Assembly (NCBI GenBank): GCA_005779525.1
Contig: SXIZ01000049.1
Coordinates: forward strand, 1 to 8,609
Reading direction: 5' to 3'
DNA length: 8,609 nucleotides
Origin: Methylococcaceae bacterium
GTDB taxonomy: Bacteria > Pseudomonadota > Gammaproteobacteria > Methylococcales > Methylomonadaceae
In this document: piece after piece, positions 1-5,623 of the stretch
Numbering within the stretch: the stretch's first letter is position 1
Layout of the letters: every line of letters begins with the position of its first letter
Program-made: the position numbers and the translations under genes
Notes under the pieces: generated by a model
Told to the model about the DNA's origin: nothing
Seen by the model: only the letters and a program-made list of their open reading frames with translations
The model's database searches: none

Positions 1-57
1 CGTCAGACCACGGGCCACCTGGGAAAAAAAACGCTGATATTTTTGGTATTCAAACAT
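1..57 (-). CDS. N-terminus of a possible THUMP/RlmL-type RNA methyltransferase (partial)
   Basis: Only 19 codons are visible, starting MFEYQKYQRFF and continuing SQVARGLT to the window edge. The start is well fixed: an in-frame TGA (64-66) lies two codons upstream of the ATG and no other start codon lies between them. The Shine-Dalgarno is poor. The 'FFxxxARGL' pattern resembles the first strand of the ferredoxin-like/THUMP region of class I SAM-dependent 23S rRNA methyltransferases (E. coli RlmL begins with a similar FASTARGLEELL). That resemblance rests on about eight residues, so the function is a guess; that a gene starts here is more likely. It follows the tRNA-Ala by 54 bases on the same strand and may receive read-through from it. 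Confidence 0.45.
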   Translation of the reverse strand, partial: MFEYQKYQRFFSQVARGLT

Positions 58-111
58 GCGAAATCATGATAAAGAGGGTCCGAAACGCGAAAAAGACGCA
101 ACCGGAAAAAG

Positions 112-184
112 TGGAGCCAGGCGGAATCGAACCGCCGACCTCAACACTGCCAGTGTTGCGCTCTACCAATTGAGCTATGACCCC
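112..184 (-). tRNA. tRNA-Ala (anticodon GGC)
   Basis: The reverse complement folds into a standard 73-nt cloverleaf. The acceptor stem is GGGGTCA/TGGCTCC, the D arm GCTC/GAGC, the anticodon stem CAACA/TGTTG around the loop CTGGCAG, and the T arm GGCGG-TTCGATT-CCGCC. The discriminator base is A73. The anticodon GGC reads alanine codons GCC/GCU. The G3-U70 wobble pair, the classic alanine identity element, is present, which confirms the assignment. The 3' CCA is not encoded: A73 is followed by CTTTTT, so a CCA-adding enzyme is needed. The gene lies just downstream of gltX on the same strand but has its own promoter. In E. coli the GGC alanine tRNAs also lie near gltX. Confidence 0.97.
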
Positions 185-200
185 TCAGTTGAGACCGCTC

Positions 201-228
201 ATTATACAGCAATCTCAAGCGGTGTCTA
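201..228 (-). promoter_or_regulatory. Sigma-70 promoter of the tRNA-Ala gene
   Basis: On the minus strand a perfect TATAAT (-10, 201-206) is preceded by TAGACA (-35, 223-228) at a 16-base spacing. A GC-rich discriminator (GAGCGG) follows the -10, as is common in stringently controlled stable-RNA promoters. The tRNA 5' end lies 16 bases past the -10, leaving a short leader of roughly 10 nt for RNase P to remove. The -35 lies three bases beyond the gltX stop codon, so the tRNA can be transcribed independently of gltX. Assigned by eye. Confidence 0.7.
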
Positions 229-231
229 GTA

Positions 232-1635
232 TTAGTTTAATTTTTCTATATAGTCGATAGCGCGCTGTAAACGCTGCAAGGTTTTTTCCCGTCCCAGAAG
301 CGCCAAAGTGATATCGATAGCCGGTGAAACCGCAGTGCCACATACCGCAACTCTTAAGGGCTGCGCCACTTTGCCTAGACCCAGTTCTAAGCGCTCTGCC
401 GTTTGTAATACTAAGTTATGTAGCGCTTCGCCCTGCCATTCGCTGATCGCTTGAAATTCTGCTAATAATGCCTGTAATACTTTTTCGGTACCGGGTTTAA
501 AATTTTTAGCGGAAGCTTTCTCATCATAGGCTTCGAAATCCTGAAAATAGTAGCGACTAGCCTCGGCCATTTCGACCAGGGTTTTGCAGCGTTCGCGCTG
601 GGCTTTTACCACTTCCGCCAATGCAGGTCCTTGGGTGACATCTAGTCCCAACTGTTGTAGATGCCAGAGTAGATGTTCGGCGACATATTCTGGGTCACTG
701 TTCATCAAATATTGGTGATTCAACCACAACAGTTTTTCCATGTTAAAGGTGGAAGCCGAGACATTCACATGCTCCAGCGTGAAGAGTTCTATCATTTGCT
801 CACGGTTAAAGATCTCCTGATCGCCATGTGACCAGCCTAAGCGCACCAAATAGTTGAGCAAGGCATCGGGTAAATAGCCATCATCACGATATTGCATGAC
901 ACTGACCGCACCATGGCGTTTGGATAGACGCGCACCGTCGGGACCTAAAATCATCGGTACATGCGCATACTGCGGTAAGTTGGCCCCCAAAGCGAGCAAG
1001 ATATTAATCTGCCGCGGAGTGTTATTGACATGATCATCCCCGCGAATCACATGGGTAACTTGCATATCCATATCATCCACGACCACCGTCAAATTATAGG
1101 TAGGCGAACCATCACTACGGGCGATAATCAAATCATCTAATTCTTTATTGGCGACGATGATTTGACCTTTGACCAAATCATTAATGACCACCTCACCCTC
1201 TAAAGGATTTTTAAAACGTACGACGGGTTGCACGCCTTCGCGTACAGTCGCATGTTCACGGCAACAACCGTTATAACGCGGCTTCTCTTTATTCGCCATT
1301 TGTTGGTTGCGTAAAGCTTCTAATTCTTCTTTGCTGCAATAGCAATAATAGGCATCACCCTGATCCAGCAATTGCTGAATAATCTGTTGGTAACGCTCAA
1401 AGTGCTGGGTTTGATAAAAAGGTCCTGCATCGTAATCGAGTTGCAACCAAGACATGCCTTGTAAAATAGCATCTACAGACTCTTGGGTAGACCGTTCCAA
1501 ATCGGTATCTTCAATACGTAAAATAAATTTTCCACCTTGTTTGCGGGCATGCAACCAAGAAAACAACGCAGTACGTGCACCTCCAACATGGAGATATCCA
1601 GTAGGACTTGGAGCAAAACGGGTTATTACAGTCAT
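232..1635 (-). CDS. gltX: Glutamyl-tRNA synthetase
   Basis: Class I aminoacyl-tRNA synthetase that charges tRNA-Glu with glutamate in the cytoplasm, using ATP. The 467 residues match the usual bacterial length and align by eye along the whole E. coli enzyme. The HIGH-type signature is FAPSPTGYLHVGGARTAL (7-24), the KMSKS-type loop RLSKRHG (236-242). Other family blocks are LRIEDTDLERS (39-49), IRGDDHVNNTPRQIN (197-211) and the anticodon-binding helical C-terminus from about 300. The SWIM-like zinc site keeps C98, C100 and C125; the fourth ligand, His127 in E. coli, sits at 128 here. The ATG start gives the conserved N-terminus TRFAPSPTG; its Shine-Dalgarno is weak. Upstream is an AT-rich divergent spacer; the tRNA-Ala promoter follows the stop codon. 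Whether the enzyme is tRNA-Glu-specific or also charges tRNA-Gln cannot be told from sequence alone. Confidence 0.98.
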   Translation of the reverse strand: MTVITRFAPSPTGYLHVGGARTALFSWLHARKQGGKFILRIEDTDLERSTQESVDAILQGMSWLQLDYDAGPFYQTQHFERYQQIIQQLLDQGDAYYCYCSKEELEALRNQQMANKEKPRYNGCCREHATVREGVQPVVRFKNPLEGEVVINDLVKGQIIVANKELDDLIIARSDGSPTYNLTVVVDDMDMQVTHVIRGDDHVNNTPRQINILLALGANLPQYAHVPMILGPDGARLSKRHGAVSVMQYRDDGYLPDALLNYLVRLGWSHGDQEIFNREQMIELFTLEHVNVSASTFNMEKLLWLNHQYLMNSDPEYVAEHLLWHLQQLGLDVTQGPALAEVVKAQRERCKTLVEMAEASRYYFQDFEAYDEKASAKNFKPGTEKVLQALLAEFQAISEWQGEALHNLVLQTAERLELGLGKVAQPLRVAVCGTAVSPAIDITLALLGREKTLQRLQRAIDYIEKLN

Positions 1636-1743
1636 AATGATATTGAGTTAAAAAAACTAAAGGGTAACAAAGAGCCAATCTTAAAAATACATAACTTATT
1701 TACTAGTTTTTCGACCTGCACGTTAGGCTGATCCGAACTATTT

Positions 1744-1780
1744 TTGGCATTGACTTAAATAGAATATTATTTCATGCCAA
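1744..1780. repeat. Inverted repeat TTGGCAT-N23-ATGCCAA in the divergent gltX/lipoprotein spacer
   Basis: Perfect 7-base arms at 1744-1750 and 1774-1780 flank an AT-rich 23-base spacer. The centre-to-centre distance is 30 bp, close to three helical turns. On the plus strand a possible weak promoter overlaps it: TTGGCA (1744-1749), a 15-base spacer and TATTAT (1765-1770), reading toward the lipoprotein gene. The placement suits an operator for the lipoprotein gene, for gltX, or both. The symmetry is directly visible; a regulatory role is inferred. Confidence 0.4.
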
Positions 1781-1836
1781 GTGAATTAGTGCACAAACTA
1801 TATTAAAAAAAAACTAAATGATACAATCTTAACTAC

Positions 1837-1856
1837 ATGGATTTAATTTTATCCAT
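1837..1856 (+). promoter_or_regulatory. Leader hairpin upstream of the VWA-OmpA lipoprotein gene
   Basis: ATGGAT (1837-1842) and ATCCAT (1851-1856) form a perfect 6-bp inverted repeat around an 8-base T-rich loop. It ends 20 bases before the Shine-Dalgarno GGAG (1877-1880). If transcription starts upstream, it would form a small hairpin in the 5' untranslated region, which could affect mRNA stability or translation. The stem is short and AT-rich, so the role is uncertain. Confidence 0.3.
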
Positions 1857-1886
1857 ATAACTTTTGGTTATTTATTGGAGCACTTT

Positions 1887-3122
1887 ATGAAAAAACATCT
1901 GCTACTCAGTTCGGCATTAGCAAGTTATCTCCTATCGGGTTGTACCATACAACCGATTAGAACCTTCGAATCTCCGACGATTGTGAACTTGAATCATTTA
2001 GTGCAATCGGGTGAATATCAACAAAAAGCAGATGTTTTCTACACTGTAATGGATGCTTCCGCATCAATGGCAGAGGCTTATTTAGGTAATGAGTATCCCG
2101 GTGATTCAACCCAAACAAAATTTGCCGTTGAAAAAGAAATCATTAAACGTATCAATAAAAGCACCAAAGACCTGAGACTAGGTGCTGCACTACGCAGCTT
2201 TGGCTATGCACCCTGCTTATCTTTTGAATTTTCTGAATTAGTTTACGGTGCCAATACGTATTCTGCTAAGGACTATGATAAAAGCTTAGGTAACAAAGAA
2301 TGTACCAGCACTAACTCTCCCTTAAGCGATAGCTTAGTCGCCGCCGAACGTGACCTACAAAAAAGTGTAGGCAATATTGCAATGATTGTGTTCAGTGATG
2401 GTTACAACCTGACCACATCACCCGTACCAGCAGTGCAATCTTTAAAAGCCAAATACGGTAACCGTTTATGTTTATATACGGTCTGGGTTGGCAATAACAA
2501 AGAAAAAGCAGGCCAAGCCGTTCTTGGAGAATTAACACAAATAGCTGGCTGCGGTTTTGCGGCCACAGCGGGTAGTATTTCCAGCGAACGCAATTTCGAT
2601 CAATTTACTAAAGATGTGTTCTTAACTAAACATGCGCCTGCCCCAGTTGCGCCGCCACCCCCTGTGATTTCATTACCCGCGCCAGCGCCTGAACCGATTG
2701 ACGGTGATGATGATCAAGACGGTGTCCGCAACAGTAAAGACAAATGTCCAAATACTCCTCGAGGCGCCACTGTCAATATGGTAGGTTGCTGGATTATTGA
2801 AGGCATACACTTTGATTTTGATAAAAGCAATATTAAACCGATGTACTATCCAATTTTGGATAACGTGGTTAAAGTTATTAAAAACAACCCTGGTTTATCT
2901 ATTGAAATTCAAGGACATACCGACAACAAAGGTACACCAGCCTATAACATACCCCTATCTAACCGTAGAGCACACGCAGTTAAAGATTATCTGATTAAGA
3001 AAATCGATAACACTGCAACCTTAACGGCTAAAGGCTATGGTTTAACTCGACCTGTTGATACCAATGCAACCTCCGCAGGACGAGCTAATAACCGTCGGGT
3101 ACAATTGGATATCATGAATTAA
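1887..3122 (+). CDS. Outer-membrane lipoprotein with VWA, TT3 and OmpA domains
   Basis: This 411-residue protein has a lipoprotein signal peptide (MKKHLLL... lipobox LSGC, lipidated Cys19). Residue +2 is Thr, not Asp, which favours outer-membrane sorting. A von Willebrand A domain (about 48-245) carries the metal-site motif DASAS (56-60), a possible third ligand near S144 and a DG pair at 171-172. A Pro/Ala-rich linker (249-270) leads to a thrombospondin type-3-like motif (272-301) with DGDDDQDGV, CPNTP and the Cys287/Cys301 pair. The C-terminal OmpA/MotB domain (about 305-411) has FDFDKSNI, the peptidoglycan-binding Asp346 in GHTD and Arg361 in LSNRRA. It probably ties the outer membrane to the cell wall while the VWA domain holds a partner; the partner is unknown. 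I chose the ATG at 1887, six bases after GGAG, over an in-frame TTG at 1875 that overlaps this ribosome site. It appears monocistronic, with a strong terminator after it. Confidence 0.9.
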   Translation: MKKHLLLSSALASYLLSGCTIQPIRTFESPTIVNLNHLVQSGEYQQKADVFYTVMDASASMAEAYLGNEYPGDSTQTKFAVEKEIIKRINKSTKDLRLGAALRSFGYAPCLSFEFSELVYGANTYSAKDYDKSLGNKECTSTNSPLSDSLVAAERDLQKSVGNIAMIVFSDGYNLTTSPVPAVQSLKAKYGNRLCLYTVWVGNNKEKAGQAVLGELTQIAGCGFAATAGSISSERNFDQFTKDVFLTKHAPAPVAPPPPVISLPAPAPEPIDGDDDQDGVRNSKDKCPNTPRGATVNMVGCWIIEGIHFDFDKSNIKPMYYPILDNVVKVIKNNPGLSIEIQGHTDNKGTPAYNIPLSNRRAHAVKDYLIKKIDNTATLTAKGYGLTRPVDTNATSAGRANNRRVQLDIMN

Positions 3123-3145
3123 TTCACAGACTCCATCTGCACACC

Positions 3146-3173
3146 AAAGGGAGCGCTTGCGCTCCCTTTTTTT
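3146..3173 (+). terminator. Rho-independent terminator of the VWA-OmpA gene
   Basis: A perfect 10-bp stem, AAAGGGAGCG (3146-3155) with CGCTCCCTTT (3160-3169), closes a CTTG tetraloop and runs into seven T residues (3167-3173). It lies 24 bases past the stop codon. This is a textbook intrinsic terminator and separates the lipoprotein from the SulP gene. Confidence 0.93.
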
Positions 3174-3269
3174 ATGCCGCATATAATTAAACAACAATCA
3201 CCGCGTCACCTAAGCTCTCGGTTAAAATGCACCTAGCTAAATAAACCGCATTCACCTGGAGACTATGCC

Positions 3270-4859
3270 ATGCGCACAATTTTGGACAACCTTACTACTA
3301 TCGTGCACTTTAAATCCGATTTTCAGGATTTAAAGCAAGCATGGCGACGTGAGGTCTTATCAGGTTTCTGGGTGTTTTTAATCGCTTTACCCTTGAGCCT
3401 CGGTATTGCAGCAGCGTCTGGTTTTCCGCCTAGCGCCGGGATTATCAGTGCTATTATTGGCGGCTTACTGGTTTCGCGCATCAGTGGTTCAACCTTAACC
3501 ATCAATGGACCCGCTGCGGGACTGATCATCGTCGTCCTTTCGGCAGTGCAAGCTTTGGGAGACGGTGACCCGATGGCTGGTTATCGTTATACCTTGGCGG
3601 CTATTGTCATTTCGGGCGGCTTGCAAATTTTACTTGGTCGTTTACGCTGGGGACAAGTTATTAGCGCGGTTCCCAGTGCGGTAGTCCATGGCATGTTAGC
3701 TGCGATAGGCTTAATTATTATCATTTCACAACTACCCGTGTTAGTCGGAGCGCCGCTAGCAAGCGGTACAGTCCTGCATAAATTGCTGTCTTTACCCCAA
3801 AGCCTTGCTCAAGGTCAGTTAGAAATTATGCTGATTAGCTTGGTGGGTTTTTGGCTCCTGATTTTAATACCGCTATTTGATAACAAACTTCCCATGCCAT
3901 TGATCGTTGTGGTGGCAGGCAGCTTGTTTGCTTTGCATCTATCCACCCCTGCAAACGCCTTAGTCACCCTGCCAGAACATTTTAGCGCCAGCTTTTATAC
4001 CCCTGATTTCAGTAAAATCCACTACCCTGCATTTTGGGAAGCTGTGCTCAGCTTAAGCTTAATTGGTAGTTTGGAAACGTTGTTAAGTGCTGCCGCTATT
4101 GATAAATTAGATCCGCAGCAACGACGGACGGATTTAGACCGAGATCTCAGTGCAGTCGGCTGTGGGAATATGTTGGCAGGCGCCATTGGGGGCCTGCCGA
4201 TGATCGCCGAAATTGTACGCAGTTCTGCAAATGTCAATAATGGCGCTCAGACGGCTTGGGCTAATTTTTTTCATGGCCTTTTTTTATTGCTCTTTGTCGC
4301 CTTGTTTCCCGCATTGATTCAAACGATTCCACTGGCAGCGCTTGCGGTACTGTTGGTGTTCACGGGCTACCGTCTGACTGAACCCAAAGTGTGGGGGCAA
4401 GTGTATCAAGTTGGGCAAGCACAGCTCGTGGTTTTTACCGCGACCTTAATAGGGGTGCTCCTGACAGATTTACTACTTGGCGTGCTGATTGGAATCAGCG
4501 TTAAATTAGCGGTCAATGTGATGCACGGAGTTTGGTGGCGCAATCTATTTACCATTCATTTCGAAATCAGTACACCCGAAGAAAACACCCAACAACTCAC
4601 TTTAAAAGGCTCCGCGCTGTTTTCAAACTTTTTACCGATGAAAAACGCGCTTGTGCAGCTACCCAAAGCACAACAGCTAAAATTTGACTTTACCCAGGCG
4701 TACCTGATTGACCATACCGTGATGGAGTTTTTGCATCACTTTAAAACAAGTTACGAAGCCCAAGGCGGGCAATGCGAATTTATCGGCACAGCGTGGCAAA
4801 AATTCTCGCCACATCTTTTAGCGGCACGTTTGATGACCGCCGACGAGCGCAAGGCTTAA
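3270..4859 (+). CDS. SulP-family (SLC26-type) inorganic anion transporter
   Basis: This 529-residue inner-membrane transporter is typical in length and shape for SulP proteins. A short cytoplasmic N-terminus (1-30) is followed by many hydrophobic segments from about 30 to 420, then a C-terminal STAS-like domain (about 438-525). Family marks include GSTLTINGPAAGL (73-85), the glycine-rich region before it, SLETLLSAAAIDKLDP (267-282) and the RSSANVNNGAQT stretch (317-328). The STAS part keeps a DFTQAYLIDHT motif (473-483), with His-Thr where many STAS domains have Ser/Thr-Ser after the Asp. SulP members carry sulfate, bicarbonate or other anions. The substrate cannot be told here, and no sulfate-assimilation or carbonic anhydrase gene lies nearby. 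The ATG follows GGAG (3258-3261) by eight bases. It appears to be transcribed alone and converges on the DUF3597 gene. Confidence 0.95.
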   Translation: MRTILDNLTTIVHFKSDFQDLKQAWRREVLSGFWVFLIALPLSLGIAAASGFPPSAGIISAIIGGLLVSRISGSTLTINGPAAGLIIVVLSAVQALGDGDPMAGYRYTLAAIVISGGLQILLGRLRWGQVISAVPSAVVHGMLAAIGLIIIISQLPVLVGAPLASGTVLHKLLSLPQSLAQGQLEIMLISLVGFWLLILIPLFDNKLPMPLIVVVAGSLFALHLSTPANALVTLPEHFSASFYTPDFSKIHYPAFWEAVLSLSLIGSLETLLSAAAIDKLDPQQRRTDLDRDLSAVGCGNMLAGAIGGLPMIAEIVRSSANVNNGAQTAWANFFHGLFLLLFVALFPALIQTIPLAALAVLLVFTGYRLTEPKVWGQVYQVGQAQLVVFTATLIGVLLTDLLLGVLIGISVKLAVNVMHGVWWRNLFTIHFEISTPEENTQQLTLKGSALFSNFLPMKNALVQLPKAQQLKFDFTQAYLIDHTVMEFLHHFKTSYEAQGGQCEFIGTAWQKFSPHLLAARLMTADERKA

Positions 4860-4878
4860 AGCAAGAAGCATTTAAGAA

Positions 4879-4901
4879 ACGCATTGACTAAGTCAATGCG
4901 T
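4879..4901 (-). terminator. Hairpin between convergent genes, probable terminator
   Basis: ACGCATTGACT (4879-4889) and AGTCAATGCGT (4891-4901) form a perfect 11-base inverted repeat around one base, so the real stem is about 9-10 bp with a small loop. On the minus strand it is followed directly by TTCTT, which suits termination of the DUF3597 transcript. On the plus strand a T5 run comes only 12 bases later (4914-4918), so its use for the SulP gene is less clear. It may act in both directions. Confidence 0.65.
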
Positions 4902-4916
4902 CCACTAATAGCCTTT

Positions 4917-5282
4917 TTACAATAACTCTGGCGGAATATTGCCACCATTTTGTGCTAATTTTTGTAACACGGTTTTATGCAACCACATATTCATGTGCGC
5001 AGAATCCGCCATAGCATCAGCAGGACAGCCTAACTCAGTAGCGAGTTCTTTACGCACCGCCAAACTACTTTCCAAGCCGAGTAACTTTAATAAATCGACG
5101 ATGGAAACTTTCCAGTTGAGCTTTTCAGGATGACTGCTGGCGAGAGTGTCCAATTGCGCGACCACATCCACTACGGTGATAGCCGCATTGGGGACCGCTG
5201 CCGCGGCAGCCGGATCTGGAACTTCAGCGGCGTTAGCACTACTGATGCCTAGTTTTTCAAGGATAGAAGAAAAAAAACTCAT
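4917..5282 (-). CDS. DUF3597 family protein
   Basis: This 121-residue protein has an N-terminal amphipathic stretch (MSFFSSILEKLG), an Ala/Pro-rich linker (about 17-34) and a C-terminal core (about 35-114). The core carries the pattern I associate with DUF3597: VVDVVAQLDTLA, EKLNWKVSIVDLLKLLGL, then RKELATELG and MNMWLHKTVLQKLAQNGG. The family is small and helical, with no established biochemical role; some members carry it as a C-terminal module after other domains. Here it stands alone. The ATG follows GAGGG (5289-5293) by six bases. It ends against the convergent SulP gene, separated by a hairpin. The STAN-AAE-like segment near residue 17 is probably part of the linker, not a cleavage site, because no proper hydrophobic signal core precedes it. 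Confidence 0.85.
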   Translation of the reverse strand: MSFFSSILEKLGISSANAAEVPDPAAAAAVPNAAITVVDVVAQLDTLASSHPEKLNWKVSIVDLLKLLGLESSLAVRKELATELGCPADAMADSAHMNMWLHKTVLQKLAQNGGNIPPELL

Positions 5283-5623
5283 GCGGGGCCCTCAGTTAAT
5301 TTGTAATTTTATGCGCTTATGGAGAGTAAAAAGCACTCCAAACTCCAAATGAGTTACCCTCCGCCAGCGACATTGCGTAGCGAAAATGCTCCGAGTTCAT
5401 AATAGGTACTACTAAAATTATGCACACGTGCGGCACTTCCAAAACAATAGTAGGGTTGCCAGCGTGAACCCAGTATTAACGTAAATTACTGTGTCGCAAA
5501 ACTATGGCCGCAGCAATTGTGCTCAAAAATAACTCTGCCGACGACACTAAGCCAAGGAACTTACGCAGCAATAGCGTAACCTAAAGCATACACATAAGTT
5601 AGGGCTTACAATGGATTACGCAT
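5283..5623. other. 341-base gene-free stretch with repeat-like sequence and possible folded RNA
   Basis: I see no convincing gene here. Minus-strand translation of 5317-5400 gives a 27-codon ORF containing EGNSFGVWSAF, without a good ribosome site; another frame of the same DNA reads YYELGAFSLRNVAGG. Peptides of this type remind me of spurious short ORFs in dispersed intergenic repeats, so the part nearest the DUF3597 gene may be such a repeat. A small hairpin, GGGTT/AACCC, lies at 5453-5471. The part nearest apbE (5548-5608) can fold into a three-stem junction. The stretch must also hold the DUF3597 promoter; a weak candidate on the minus strand is TGTTTT, 18 bases and CATAAT. Confidence 0.4.
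5548..5608. ncRNA. Possible three-way-junction RNA fold downstream of apbE
   Basis: Three perfect stems abut without gaps. A closing stem pairs TAAGC (5548-5552) with GCTTA (5604-5608). Hairpin one pairs TTACGC (5561-5566) with GCGTAA (5574-5579). Hairpin two pairs CCTAA (5580-5584) with TTAGG (5599-5603). Only 5553-5560 is unpaired at the junction. It lies just past the apbE stop codon, so it would be in the apbE 3' untranslated region on the minus strand. Stems are only 5-6 bp, so chance folding is quite possible. Confidence 0.2.

Noticed and set aside
1454..1731. Plus-strand open frames over the 5' part of gltX
   Set aside because: They are antisense to strongly conserved gltX codons and show no family features or ribosome sites.
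1648..1818. Two similar A-rich stretches, TTAAAAAAACTAAA (1648-1661) and TTAAAAAAAAACTAAA (1803-1818), as a direct repeat
   Set aside because: They are low-complexity A tracts of different length in an AT-rich spacer; similarity beyond the tract is weak, so chance is likely.
1875..1886. Earlier TTG start for the VWA-OmpA lipoprotein
   Set aside because: TTG at 1875 overlaps the GGAG that correctly serves the ATG at 1887, and the extra residues would spoil the typical MKK signal-peptide start.
4022..4237. Antisense open frame inside the SulP gene
   Set aside because: It mirrors conserved SulP codons and has no independent support.
5317..5400. 27-codon minus-strand ORF as a small protein gene
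   Set aside because: It has no good ribosome site, and a second frame across the same DNA is equally open; a noncoding repeat explains this better.
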